64,000 bases of DNA from Montifringilla adamsi (lineage: Eukaryota > Chordata > Aves > Passeriformes > Passeridae), in NCBI GenBank assembly GCA_017590115.1, contig JAGGNK010007559.1:1240620-1304619 (forward strand). The letters run 5' to 3'. Under the pieces are notes generated by a model. The model was not told the DNA's origin. It saw only the letters and a program-made list of their open reading frames with translations, and did no database searches. The position numbers and the translations under genes are program-made. Positions 52,601 to 64,000 of the stretch are shown piece after piece (position 1 is the stretch's first letter; every line of letters starts with the position of its first letter).

Positions 52601-52849
52601 AGCGGACAGGTGACTCTGGCTGCACCCCCGAGCGGCAGCGAGGGCCGCTAGCCACGGAGCCAGCTCTGCTCGCCCTGTGCGCTGCCCCACGCTGCCACGT
52701 GCTGCTCATTAGCGTTGTTAATTAGCCGGGCTGATTACGGGCGCGGCCAGCGCGGGGGTGGCAGTAAGGAAGAGACTCTAAGGGCACTCTAATGACAAGG
52801 CGGAGCTGTGTCCGGGGGTCTCTTTGCAGCGGGGGGGTGGTGACAACGA

Positions 52850-53260
52850 CACGACAATGCCAGCACCGCCTTCTCGCGCCCGCCCGCGCCGCCCGCCCGC
52901 CTGGCTTTGTGGCGGGCGCGCCCGCGCTAACCGCAGAGCCGCGGGCGGCCCGCCCCCGCCGCGCTGCCATTGGCTGAGGGCCCCGGGGGGCGGGGCCAGC
53001 CTGCGGACACGTGTGCGCACCCGGAAGCGGCGGCGGGACCGGCCCGGCCCGGGCGCAGGTACCGGGGGAAGCGGGCCCGGCCGGAGCGGGGATCCGCGGG
53101 GGATGCGGTGTTCCGGCACCCTCCGCTGTGAGCGGGCCCCGGCACCGCCCCGGAGCGCCGCGTTTGGGGGGTGCGGGGGTCCTGGCAGCGGCCGGGGCGC
53201 AGCGTTTGGGGGTTCGGGCCCTGCGGGGCTGCGGGGCCGAGGGGGTTCGGGCGGCCTGGG
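52850..53260 (+). promoter_or_regulatory. SLC39A11: SLC39A11 CpG-island promoter and noncoding exon 1
   Basis: CpG-rich. An inverted CCAAT box (ccattggct, about 52967), an E-box cacgtg (53008-53013), a metal-response-element core tgcgcac (53014-53020) and an ETS-like ccggaag (53021) precede a donor at 53059 (gcag before gtaccg). A noncoding exon 1 ending at 53058 would splice to the acceptor ctgtccctag at 54083. There is no transcript evidence. Confidence 0.65.
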
Positions 53261-54089
53261 GTGAGCCAGCGGCTCAGGGGGGTCCGGGATTGCGGGGGTC
53301 CTGGGGCTGGCCCGGAGGGGGCAGGTTTGGGGGGCTCGGGGTCTGGGGGCTCCGGGACCGGCCCCGCGGCTGGAGAGCCCGGGGTGCCGATGAAGGGTTG
53401 CGGAAGGGGATTTTTGGGGTGTTGGGGTGCTCCTGCGTGGGCTGCAGGACCCCTGTAGGGAGGGGGAATCTTCCGAGGGGGTTCTGAGCCGGGCACGCAC
53501 CTGCAGGGGTTGGGAAAAGCCTCGGGACGAGGCTGGGAGAGCCTTTGAAGCTGCCAGTGTCTATATTTCATATCTATTCTCATATAGATCTATCAGTGCC
53601 TGTGTATCCCATCTATTTACACATAAATGTGTCCATGCAGGCACGTGTCATAAATTCCTTAATCTGCATTTCCAGCCTGGGAATGAATTATAAACTATAT
53701 TATAACTTAATGTATTTATCATTATAAATATTAATTATAAATTCATTAAGCTGTATTTCCATGGCACTGCCAGTCTCTGGGCCATTCCTGGGGTTGGTAG
53801 CCCATGCCCCAGGGTTTGTTGCCCCTTTCCCCTTCCCCGAGGTGCAGGGAGCAGGTGCTGTGAGGGTTTTCACCTTCCACACCAGGATAACCGGGCTGGG
53901 GGCACAAAAAGGGGCCTGGGCTCCAGGTGGGATGTGCTGGGTCCCGATGAGCTCGGCTTGAATTGCAAAGCCTCGCCTAAGGGGGAAAGGGATCTTGGGG
54001 TGGGTGGTTGAGCTGGCTGGGCCTGGTGCTGCAGAGGGGTTTGGGGGGCTCTGGCAGCTCTCCCCAGGTTCCCCTGTCCCTAGGCCAGC

Positions 54090-57000
54090 ATGATCCCGGG
54101 GCTGGGCCCGGTGCTGCAGGCACTGCTGGGGACGCTGCTCACCTGGGCGCTGACGGCGGCCGGCTCGGCGCTGGTGTTCGTGTTCTCCAGCGGGCAGGTG
54201 AGCCCTGGCATCCCACAGATCCCACAGGATCCCCACTCTAGGGCATCCCCCGAGCCCCTGGGGGTAGCCCCTGAGCCCTGGAATCAGCCCCTGAGATCCT
54301 ACAGGATCCCGATCCCAGGGCAGACGAGCCCTGGGGCAGCCCCTGAGCCCTGGCATCCCACAGGATCCCAATCCAAGGGCAAATGAACCCTTGGGAGGAG
54401 CCCCATAGCCCCTGGGATCCTACAGGATCCTGATCCAAGGGCAGGTGAGCCCTGGAATCAGCCCCTGAGCCCCAGGATCCCACAGGATCCCAATCCAAGG
54501 GCAGGTGAGCCTTGGCATCCCTCCTCAGCCCTGGCATCCCACAGGATCTGGCCTGTGCCCTGCTCCTGGCTGGGTTTTCCTGCCTGCTCCCATCTCTGAG
54601 GGGCAAGAAGAGGAAAAATCTGGCTCCCAACACACAGGAGGGGAAGGAAATCAAATTGCTGAGGCTGGAATGTGCTGCTGGGGCTCTGGAGCCAGGGGCA
54701 GGGCTCAGGGCTCTGGGTGTGTGGGGAGCTGCAGCTCCCCTGCCTCTAGCCTGGTTTTGCTGCCACGTTTCCAGGGCAGGATTTGGGTCAGTCCATGTTC
54801 AGAATGAGCAAACTGGGGAGCTCTAAGTCATCCTGGATCCAAAATTAGAGACACCCTGGCCAGGGTGCCCCAGATTGCCCAGATGGATTTATTATTTATG
54901 CCTCAGTCTTGTGATGCTTTATTCAGGAGGTGGCTGCTGGGGGAGGCTCCCTTTGGAGGAGCACTTGGGTTTCCTGCCTTGGGGAGGGCTAAAAACCTGC
55001 CCTGGGAGGGGCAGGGACACCCCCACTGCCCCAGGGTGCCCAAACCCCAATGCCCAGCCTGGCCTTGGGCGCTGCCAAGCATCCAGGGGCTGCTCTGGGA
55101 TCCCATCCCAGGGCACATTCCTGCCCTGAACCCCATCCCCTGGCAGTGGGGAGCCATTCCCTGTTGTGCAGAGCCCTCTCCAGCCTGGTGGAGCCTCTCC
55201 CAGCTCCCCAGCACTGGGGCAGTGCTCTCACACTCAGAGTTCAGGGTGGTTTGTGTTTGGTTTTATTTCCAGAGGCGGATCCTCGATGGGAGCCTGGGCT
55301 TCGCTGCAGGGGTGAGTGCAGCCTCCTCCTCCTCCTCCTCCTCCCCCGTGTTCTCTGCAGCCCCTCCATGCTCGTTTGGTTGCCCACTCGAATTAAAATC
55401 CCTTGGATGACTCCCTGAGGGCAGGGAAGGGCTGAGGCTGCTCCTGGCTGAGGGTGGAGGTGGCACCAGGACGGGCACGAGGCCACCGAGCTGCCCACGC
55501 TGCCTTTGGCTCTCTGCAGTTCAACTTTCCTCCTTTCCTGGGGGCTCTGGGATGGGCTGGGGCTGCTGTGCCTTCCTGCCTTTGTGCTTTAAACCCTCAG
55601 GAGGGGAGGGAAGAGAGAGCTGCAGCTCTGCATGGAAGCTGCATGTGAAATGTGGGGCTCCTGGCAGCTTCTGGAGGAAAACCTGGAAACTGAGGGCTTG
55701 GGAATGTGGGGCTGGCACTGCCCGGGTGCTGGAGCAGGTGGGGTCCCACCCAGACTCATTAAATCCCCTTTGTTTCCCTCATTAAAGATCCAGTCCAGCT
55801 GCTCAACCCCACCCTGCAGGTGCTAGGGTCACCTGGGCTCTGCCAGGTGTGCCTGGCTGTGTCCTGCCAGGGCAGGTGGCACCTGGGTGCTGTGCTGGGT
55901 GACAGGGGCTGGGATTGCTCCCTGCAGGGTGGGGGTTGTTCCCCTTGGGCTGACATTTCTGCAGGAATCCCATCAGGATGAGGGGCTGCTGTCCTGGCTG
56001 AGGCCACCAGGTCACCCTGGCTGCAGCTCTGAGTCAGCCCTGCCTGGCTCAGGTGTGGCTCAGGGAGCAGAACTCCTGCAAACATTTGCTTTTCCCTCAG
56101 CTCTTCCACCTGGCAGGGCTCAGAGCAGGAAGGGGGAATTGTCCCTGGGGTGTCTGGAGGGGCCAGGCAGCCCTGGGGGACACTGGGACAGGCAGCCCTG
56201 GTGACACCAGGATCCCCTGCGTTTGAATTTTCCCAGCTGGGCAGCGTTGCCATTGCTTGACCAGCAGCTGGGTCTCCATCTTTTCCCTGCCTCTAAAGGG
56301 TTTAACAACACAAGGAACTTTCCCTGCTCCCCCTTTTTTCCTTCCTTTCTCGCCCCCCCCCATTTTTAAATTCCTTTCTCCTCCCTTTCCCCCCCATTTT
56401 TTCCTCCCTTTCCCCCCCATTTTTCCCTCCCTTGGTGTCCAGGACCCTGCAGATGCTCCAGCTGCTCTGGGGGTGCTGGGGTGAGCCTGGCCACGTGGAT
56501 AAATTGAACTGGGATGTACTGGGAGTGTACTGGGAGCACGCTGGCAGCTCAGGCTGCCCCTGCTGGTGGCACAGGTGTCACCTGGGCTGGGGGAGGGCCC
56601 TGTGCAGCTCAGCTCCCCCCAGCCCTGCCCCTGCTCCTTTGCCTTTGCCCTGCCTCAGTTCCCTCTCTGGCAGTCCCAACCAATCCAGGGTTTTTGCCTG
56701 CAGGCTCCTCCGAGGTGATGTGTTTCCATAGAGACAAAGCTTTGCTTGCTGGGGCATCTGATGTGAAATTCTGCCTTTTCTCTTAAATCTTGATATCCTT
56801 ACATGAGATTTTTTTATTTTTATTTCTATTTTTTTCCCCCAGCTGTTCTCTGTGGTGCTGCTGGGCTGGGCTCAGCCACCAGGAACAAACACCTGCAGCC
56901 CCTTTCCCTGCAGCCTGGTACAGCTTTTCCTCTGCTTGGGCTGCACTTTGGGTTTTTCTGTCCCAGGTGCAGCAGCAAATCATCCTCAGCCCTCCCCAGG

Positions 57001-59172
57001 CACTCTGGGATCAAATATTCCCTTAAAACAACATCAGGAACTCACTCAGCTCTGCTGAGGCTCTTAATGAAGCCAAGTGGAAAAGTTTGGCCAGGAAAGT
57101 GCCCTGCCAATGTCTTCATCTTCCACCTGCCTTTCCCACCTCCTTTTCCAGCATTTCCTGCTCCCCAGTGTCCCTTGGTGTTCCCATTTCCATCCCAGGG
57201 ATCCCACAGGAGGGTGGCCAGGCCCTCCTGCTTTAATGAGGATTTAATTGCAGCCCAGCCCTAGGTGTGAAGCTTATGGCTCTATTTATTCTGAATTTTA
57301 ACATAAAAGCTGCTGTGAGGCTCCACAGGCACAGGGGCACTGCTGGATCCCTGAGTTTGGGGGCTAAGGAAAAGCCCAGAATTTGGGGAATCCTGCACTG
57401 AATCCCTGTGGAAGGAGGTGCCAGCCCTGAAAGAGGTTTGGGTTTAAATCCTGCTGTGTTTGGGGGCATTCCCACCAGACGGTGGGCACAGATCTGGATT
57501 CACTGGTTGGATTTTTGTCTCCGTCCCACTGCTGGAGCCCAGTGAGGCTTTGGGGTCCCTGAGCTTTGGGTGCCCCCTGCCTGCTCCATGTTTTCCCAGT
57601 CCTGCTGCATTTATGGCATTGTGGCATCTTTGGAGCACAAAGGCTGTGAAAATGCCCCAAATCCACTTTGGGTCCCTGGCTCAGTGGGGCTGGAGCGGGA
57701 GGAAGGTGTGGACAGTCCTCAGTGCCCCAGTGGTCCCAGGTTTGTTGATCCAGGGGGATTTTCCTGTTTTGTTCCTGCCCTTGCTGGCTTGGGGATGCTG
57801 GAGCCTTGGTGCTGTCCCTGGCTGGGCCATGCAGGGCTTTGGGGTCAGCGTGAATTTGTCACTTAACCTGGGTTGGTGGCAGGAATCCTCCCCTTTGGTC
57901 ACCCCTTGGGTCAGCTGAACCCAGCTCTGACCCTGCCCTGAGTGGGCAGGAGCTCCAGGTGATCCTAAATCCCTAAATCCCACCCTGAGCTCAGGGCTGG
58001 GCTGAGGAGAAGCTGCTAAAGGACTCCCTTGCACCTTGGGGTGTTCTATAAATCCATCACGAAGCCTTCCAGCGCTTGGGGTTACCAGAATAAATGGAAT
58101 AAATCCCTTTTCCTCCACCTGGGGCTGGCTCAGAGCTGTGTCACCACTCCCCAGGAGCCCTGAGCTGTGGGATCCTGGCAGGATCTGGGGGCTGAGCTCT
58201 GCCAGGGCTCTGTTTGCCGTGGGGAAATGATATCTTAACATGAGCTGACAACATAATTCTCCAGAGCCTCTCCCTGTTGCCTGTGTTTCCACGCTGGGGT
58301 GTGTGGTTGTTTTTTAAAGGAGGTGGCATTTGAAATATGAGGTTTGACAGCCCTGCTTAAGCCTGACATGACAACCCTCGTTCCTCTTACTCACAGCAGC
58401 TCAGATTTACACAACCCCCAGGGACTGCTGTCTGCAGCACAGGCAGCTCCTTCCTCCCTTCTCAGGAGGGCTGAGGGTGGCAGAGCCTGCTCTGAGCAGC
58501 TCCTCCTGAGGGGCTTGGAGCTGCAGGAGAGGAGCTTTGGGTTGGAAGTTGAGAAGGAATTCTCTGGGTTTGGGTTGGGAAGGAGTTCCCTGGGCGGTGT
58601 TGGGACACTGGCAGTAGGTTTGGGTTGGAAGTTGGGAAGGAATTCTCTGGGAGGTGTTGGGACACTGACACAGGGTGCCCAGAGCAGCTGTGGCTGCCCC
58701 TGGATCCCTGACAGTGCCCAAGGCCAGGTTGGACAGGGCTGGGAGCGCCTGGGACAGTGGCAGGTGTCCCTGCCGTGCTGGCACTGGGTGGGATTTAAGG
58801 TCTTTTCCAGCCCAAACCATTCTGGGGCTCTGAGCATCCTGCCAAAGGAATTTCCGGGGGCTCTGGGGCTGCTGGGCAGAGCTGGGGTCACCTTCCCACA
58901 GCATCCTCCTGCTGCAGCTCTGCTCCTTCCCCTGGATCCTGCACCCATTTCTCCACTGGGATTTCATCTTCCTTCCATCCCAGGGATTCTCACCACTCCC
59001 CTTCTGTCCCCAGGTGATGCTGGCAGCGTCCTACTGGTCCCTGCTGGCCCCAGCCATTGAGCTGGCCCAGGAATCTGGGACCTTTGGGGCCTTCTCCTTC
59101 TTCCCAGTGGCTGCTGGCTTTGCCCTGGGGGCAGCGTTCGTGTTCGGGGCCGACCTGCTGCTGCCAGAGCTG
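54090..59172 (+). CDS. SLC39A11: Zinc transporter ZIP11, first three coding exons (3'-partial)
   Basis: ZIP-family zinc importer of the GufA subgroup. Coding exons are 54090-54197, 55273-55311 and 59014-59172, all phase 0. The first starts MIPGLGPVLQALLGTLLTWA and ends VFVFSSGQ (TM1). The second is a 39-base exon, RRILDGSLGFAAG. The third encodes VMLAASYWSLLAPAIELA (TM2) and FFPVAAGFALGAAFVFGADL (TM3), ending LLLPEL. Sequence is very close to human ZIP11 through this part. The His-rich and HNVPEGLAVG-type metal-binding helices lie downstream, outside the window. Start ATG 54090 is six bases into its exon. Upstream promoter carries a metal-response-like motif. Confidence 0.95.
54191..54545 (+). 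repeat. SLC39A11: 60-base minisatellite seeded at an SLC39A11 donor
   Basis: Begins at the exon 54090-54197 donor (gggcaggtgagccctgg) and runs as about six units of ggatcccaatccaagggcag then gtgagccctggcatcccaca. Intact donor copies recur with GT at 54445 and 54505; two further copies are mutated (gggcagacgag, gggcaaatgaa). Confidence 0.9.
56328..56435. repeat. Polypyrimidine low-complexity tract
   Basis: Runs of C and T (cccccccatttt repeated) over about 108 bases in SLC39A11 intron 3. Confidence 0.9.
58560..58845 (+). mobile_element. CR1-like LINE 3' end
   Basis: Contains acacagggtgcccagagcag, ctggatccctgacagtgccc, gccaggttggacagggctgg and the terminus ttttccagcccaaaccattc, the CR1 3' order on the + strand. 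Left part has an internal duplication (gttgggaaggaattctctgg near 58545 and 58630). Confidence 0.85.
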
Positions 59173-59475
59173 GTGAGTGGGACTGGGTTGGGAATCATCC
59201 CAGAGCTGTCAGTGGGGATTGTGGGGCTGGGGATCATCCCAGAGCTGTCAGTGGGGATTGTGGGGCTGGGGCTTATCCCAGAGCTGTGAGTGGGGATTGT
59301 GGGGCTGGGGATCATCCCAGAGCTGTGAGTGGGGATTGTGAGGCGGGGGCTCATCCCAGAGCTGTGATTGGGACTGGGCTGGGGCTCATCCCAGAGCTGT
59401 GAGTGGGGATTGTGGGGCTGGGGGCTCATTCCAGTGTTCATTTGTGAGGATTGTGGGGCTGGGAGCTCATCCCAG
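59163..59475 (+). repeat. SLC39A11: 39-base minisatellite seeded at an SLC39A11 donor
   Basis: About seven units of catcccagagctgtgagtgg followed by ggattgtggggctgggg, starting at the exon end ccagagctg before gtgagtggg. GTGAGT recurs at 59286, 59325 and 59399 preceded by gagct. Confidence 0.93.
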
Positions 59476-60147
59476 TGGGAATTCCCAGTTTGGGAGCTCC
59501 TCCCAGTGCTGTCAGAGGGAATTCCAGGCTGGGGGTTCCTGCCCTTCCTGCAGCTGCAGGGAAGAGCAGCTGGTAGCTGGGCACGGGTGGATTCTCTCCC
59601 AGATTTAATGAATTTGAGATTTCCCTGAGCCCTGGCTGGCTCTGGCAGTGCTGGATGCAGATTTAGACTCGCTGAGCTCTGGGGTTTTTTTAATCTTCCT
59701 GTTTTTTCCCCCTTCACACTTTGCTTTTGTTCTTTTTGCTGGCAGCACTGCTCACACAGCTCAGGTGTGACCTCGTGTCCCAGCCCAGGGGCTGCATTTG
59801 CAGAGCTGCCAGCCCTGGCAGTGCTGCTCAATGCCAGCAGGCAGCCTGAGACTGGTGCTAAAATTACAAATAAATGGGGAGCTGGTGGATTTCTGCAGCT
59901 GGGAACATGAGAATGGTGCACTCAGTGAAGAGATTTCCATACATTTCCAGGGAGATCCTTCAATTTTCATGTTTAGTTTAGTGGGATTTGATTGGTCTGT
60001 GGTTATGAGGAAGGAGTGGGAGGTTTTAAGGAGTCTGTAGCACCAACCTTCCCCTTTCCCTGGCTTTTGGAGCCTCTCCTGACAGGTCCCAGCTCCAGTC
60101 AGGTGCATCAGCTGGGAGGAGAATTACTGGGTGTTGTGCGGTCACTC

Positions 60148-60500
60148 TGTCTTGGTTTGAAAAGGCAGGTGTCTGCTAAGGAAGGCAGGAGCCTCCCCTG
60201 AAACGGAAAATGTAAACTTCTTCCTTCCAAATTATTACAATTTTGAAATTAAGGGGCTCTCATGCACAGACATGGGAGCAGGAATAACAGTTCTTTACTA
60301 GGGGAGAAAATGAAAATAAAATACAAATGCAGTAATACAAACCCACCCTGCCAGAGTGAGAGCCTGCTCCCATATGTTTTTCCTGAGAGCCCCTTAATTT
60401 AAGATTTATAGCTATTTGGAGGGGGGGGCATTTACATTTTCCATGTCAGGAGAGGCTCCTGCCTTCCTCAGCAGGTACCAGGCTTTCCAAACCAAGACAC
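60148..60500. mobile_element. Large inverted repeat, probably two opposed LTR-type fragments
   Basis: Left arm 60148-60283 starts tgtcttggtttgaaaaggca and right arm 60363-60500 ends ccaaaccaagaca; about 135 bases per arm, separated by about 80 bases. Shared inner blocks are ggaaggcaggagcctc and ttaaggggctctca. Ends are TG and CA. The arm sequence resembles a high-copy songbird LTR, judged from memory only. No clear target-site duplication. Confidence 0.75.
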
Positions 60501-60929
60501 CAATGAACAGCAGAGAACTGCCCCAGCTCTGACAGATGGAATTGGACACACAGCCCCAGCCTAAGCCACTCTCCCAGTGCCAGGGGATGAAATGCCCCTG
60601 GTGGGACTCTCCTCACCCTCTTCTCGCTCTCTCCGGGTTTTTTGGGGCTCCCAAATGCTCTGCAGGATTCAGGAGCTGCTCTTGGCTCTGTTGGGAGCTG
60701 TTTGGCTTTCCCTGCTGCTCTCCCTGTCCCAAAGTGTCCCCTGGGCTGGGCTGGATCCTCTGCCTCGGGCTGGTGCCTCCCAGCCGGATGGAGAAGCAGC
60801 TGGAGCACAAAGCCCACGTGTTCCTGCTGGTTGGGCTTTTTACTGGGTGTTCCGTGGGGAAAGTGGAATTCCTGTGTGGGGAAGAGCAGGGTGGAGTGAC
60901 AGGGACAGGCAGGGAGGGTGCTGGCCTTG

Positions 60930-61055
60930 CAGGGAGCAGTGCAGGCATAAAAACCTCCAATATTTCCTCAAATCCAGGTGCAGTGCTGCAGGAAGCAGTG
61001 CAGGCATACAAACATCCAATATTTCCTCAAATCCAGGTGCAGTGCTGCTGGGAGC
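60930..61055 (+). repeat. Two-copy 60-base tandem repeat
   Basis: Two copies of a unit with agcagtgcaggcataaaaac and atttcctcaaatccaggtgc, followed by the start of a third (gctgggagcag). Confidence 0.92.
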
Positions 61056-62439
61056 AGAGCTCTTGTCTCCTGGCTGCTTTGCTCCATGTGGGAATTCTGC
61101 ACAGGGAGGATTTATGCCCTCAGTGGAGCTCAGGGAGGGTTTTTATCCCAAAGTAGTGCTGCTGTGTGTGTGTTCCTCCTGGAGAAGGGGCAGGAGCCAC
61201 CCTATCAGGCTGTGCTTGATCCAAACCCTGCTCTTCCTCCCCCTGGGTGCCTTGGGAAGGGCCAGGAGAGCTGGCAGAGGGTGGGGAGCTCTGTGTGCCC
61301 TGCCTGGAGCAGCAGGAATGGCTCCTGGAGCTGGGCAGTGACTTCAGGATGGGAATTTGGGGATGCTTTGGGCAGAGAACAGCGGTTATGGGGAGAGGTT
61401 ACAGCTGAGTGTGTGGAAATGAAAACCAAAAGTTGGCAGGGCTTGAGCCACCCCTGGGCTGGGAATGTGCTCTGGAGCCATCTCCCTTCCTTTGGAGCCC
61501 AGATTTCTCCCTGGGGACAGCCAGGAGTTGGTGAATGGGTCCCTCTGGGGCTCTCTGTGCCCCTGGGGCTGGCAGGGTGCTGGGGCAGCCAGGGCAGGAG
61601 GAGGGAGCACTGCCAGCCTGGCACAGCTCCAGGCTGCACAACAGCCACCTCTAAAAGCTTTTATCGACTCCTTATCAGCCCAGCCCTGCTCTGCTGGCAG
61701 CCAGAAGGGTTTTTGTCCTGCCTCAGCCCTGCTGGAGCTGGGGCATCCTGGTGTGTGCTCCTGGCAGAGGAAGGGTTAAACTTCCGAGCAGCTGGAGTCA
61801 TTCCATCCCTCACAAAAGGCAGATCTAATCTGTTACATCTTTATCTTCGCCTTTTCCCCCGGTGTTTGTTCATCCTCCAGCTGAGGAGGAGATGCTGGTG
61901 GGGCTTGGCAAACCTCCCCAGGAAATTTGGGGGCACTTGGAGGGCGAGGGCACGGCAAAAACAGATCCCAGCGGTTTGAGAAATGAGTTCTCCTTTATTT
62001 CCCTGAATCTCCTGGTATGGAGCCTCCAGTTTAATTTGTTTTTTTCTTTAAAGAGGCTTTCAGCTGCTGCTTGAGGAGGTTTTTGGTGCTGATGGGGCTG
62101 GGTGAGCCTCTGGTGCCTTTCCTAAAAAGGGTTTGGGGCTCAGTGTCTTCACTGCCAAGACCCAAAGCCTCTGAGGGAAAGTTTACTTAAAAATTCGGTG
62201 CAGCAGGTCCCTGATGGCTCAGCAGCTATTTTGGGTCTACTGAAAGGCATAAGAGTGCTGGAATTAAGTGTTATTATTCTCATCCTTCAAAGCTGTCGTG
62301 CAGCTCTGCTGCCTTGGGTGGGTTTTGTTCAGACTTTGGTGTTTTATTGGGTTTGGGGTGTTCTTCTTGCCCTTCCTGGGCGATCCCACAAGGGGCCAGA
62401 GGATTCCCCAGCCCTGGCTCTGGGTTTCAGGCAGTCCCT

Positions 62440-62640
62440 GGCTGCTTTTGCTGCTGGATTTTCACGTGCAGGTGAAAATTGGAAGCACCAGGAGCTGGCC
62501 CAGCTGCCCAGGGCAGGTGGATCCCCATCCCTGAGGGGTTTAAAGCTCTGTGGAGGTGGCACTTGGGGACATAACCATGGTGGCACTCGGTGTTCTCAGA
62601 GGGCTTTTCCCCCCTGAGTGATTCCATCACTCTCTGTGGA
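62440..62640 (+). mobile_element. CR1-like LINE 3' fragment
   Basis: Carries gcccagggcaggtggatccc, tgaggggtttaaagctctgt, ggtggcacttggggacataa and a degenerate terminus gattccatcactctctgtgg. Confidence 0.75.
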
Positions 62641-64000
62641 TCCCCAGGAGCTGTCCTGGGCAATTCTGAGGGTGTTCCCAAGCCCCCATGGTGGGTTTGG
62701 GGGCTCTGGGTGCAGTGCAGCCCTGTGGCTCCAGGAGCTCCCTGGCTCCTGCTTTTGATGGGTCCCAGCCTCTGGGCAAGCAGGAATTCCCTGCTGGGAC
62801 TGGGACAGGAGCAGGGAGAGGGAGCTGGTCCTGCTGGGAGCTGCAAACCCCCAGGAGCTGACAGCTCCTGCTCTTCCCACTCCTGTGCCTGCCTGCTGCC
62901 ATCATTACTAAATTAAATAGGATAATGAGCCTTAATCAGCCTCATCTCCTCTCCCTCCGGGTTCCACGTGGCTCAGGAGCCTCAGTGAGCCCAGGGAGGA
63001 GCCCCATCCCTGCCCTGTGGGGTGCTGGCTCTGGGGGTGTCCCTGGCAGCAGCAGGAGCAGCAGGGGTTAATCAATAACCCAGGGAAGGCTGCTGGACCA
63101 TCACAGCTCCAACAGGAGCTGCCAGCACCTGGGGTGTAAAAGATGGTCAGGGAGGGAGGATGGGCAGCCAGGGCTGTAATTCCAACCTGGAAATGCCATC
63201 TCCATTGGATTTTAGGGATGTTTTTTTCCCTTGTGTGCTGGGTACAGGGTTGGTGGTTTTATTTTGCTCCTGAGTACAGAGGAAATCAATAAAGCCTCAT
63301 GCGATGGGCAGAGCATTCTTTGGGTTCAAACATGCAGCAGCTGAAGCCTTTTAAAAGCCTTTTGTGGGGTGGGGGTTTGTTCCATGGTTGCTCACCCCTC
63401 ATCCCATGGAGCCAGCACAGCCAAAATCCCTCTCTGGGCATTGTCCCACACCTGTTTTGGGAATAATTCAGGCTCTGCTCTGCAGCTGCCCTGAGGTTTC
63501 CCTGAGCAGGGTCAGGATGCTCCTGAATCCCCCTGACCCCTCCAAACAGAACTTTCTTGGTGCTCCTGCCCTTTTCTGGATGTGCAAATCACGGTTTGAG
63601 GGCTCTTTGGGACTATGGTTTGGGACTGGATGTTTTGTACAGTCAATTTTGGGCTATTTTGGGCGAGAACTCTTGGGAAGGCTTTGAGAGCTGATGATCC
63701 CCTCGTGCCTGGCTCAGAATGTGCCTTCAGGGTGAATATTTTGCCTTCTAAACCCACACAAGTCCCTTTCTGGGAGGGAAAACTGGGAATTGTGCATGGA
63801 GGAGGCTGCAGGAGGAGGAAGGACCATCAAGGTGTGGCTGCACATTGTTTAAAATTGCAGTTTTTCGCTCGGGCCCAAACCACAGCAGGATTAGACCGTG
63901 GGGAGCAGCTTTTTTTTTGGGAGAGGGGGGCACTAGGAAGTGATTCCTGGTAAAAAACCTGCATTTTAGGGGGAATTTCTCCCAGGAAAAGGTGCCAGGC

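Larger units (their letters stand above)
48031..52849. other. Intergenic region between SSTR2 and SLC39A11
   Basis: No exon recognised. Contains minisatellites at 50425-50815 and 51719-51863, a GGGCT run near 49861, a CR1 remnant at 52390-52600, and two AT-richer islands (48411-48660; 52700-52740, with ttaattagc homeodomain-like cores) that could be regulatory. Confidence 0.5.
59173..64000 (+). other. SLC39A11: SLC39A11 intron, continuing past the window
   Basis: Intronic sequence after the third coding exon. Holds the minisatellite above, an inverted repeat (60148-60500), a 60-base duplication (60930-61055) and a CR1 fragment (62440-62640). No further SLC39A11 exon was recognised before the window ends. 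Confidence 0.7.

Overview
This window is vertebrate genomic DNA, almost certainly from a bird. It has spliced genes with short GT-AG introns, CpG-island promoters, many CR1-type LINE 3' fragments, abundant minisatellites and high GC, all typical of an avian microchromosome. The gene order SDK2 - CDC42EP4 - CPSF4L - C17orf80 - FAM104A(VCF1) - COG1 - SSTR2 - SLC39A11 matches human 17q25.1 with every relative orientation kept, which from general knowledge corresponds to bird chromosome 18. A passerine is likely but not proven. There are two assembly gaps (6154-6515 and 23961-23979).

Layout. 1-3300: the last three coding exons and 3' UTR of SDK2 (+). 3300-8390: intergenic, with a hexanucleotide repeat, a CR1 remnant and a gap. 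8390-15480: CDC42EP4 (+), with a CpG-island promoter, a 5 kb intron and a single coding exon. 17831-19519: CPSF4L (+), a five-exon CCCH zinc-finger gene that appears to lack the first finger of its family. 20560-23844: C17orf80 (-), rebuilt here from four coding exons. 23845-24060: a divergent promoter shared with FAM104A (+, to 31560). 32060-40750: COG1 (-), rebuilt in 14 coding exons giving 975 aa. 41640-47680: SSTR2 (-), with an intact 369 aa receptor in one coding exon, a long candidate 3' UTR and a noncoding first exon in a CpG island. 48000-52850: intergenic with minisatellites. 52850-64000: promoter and first three coding exons of SLC39A11 (ZIP11, +), which continues past the window.

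These are unrelated housekeeping and signalling genes (adhesion, CDC42/septin effector, RNA binding, mitochondrial nucleoid, p97 cofactor, Golgi tethering, somatostatin receptor, zinc transporter) held together by vertebrate synteny, not an operon-like system. The most unusual feature is that tandem repeats repeatedly contain copies of the splice sites or start codon next to them: the CPSF4L exon acceptor, two SLC39A11 donors, a COG1 acceptor and a COG1 donor, and the COG1 initiator itself, which lies in a six-copy array of YY1/TISU-like ATGGCGG motifs.
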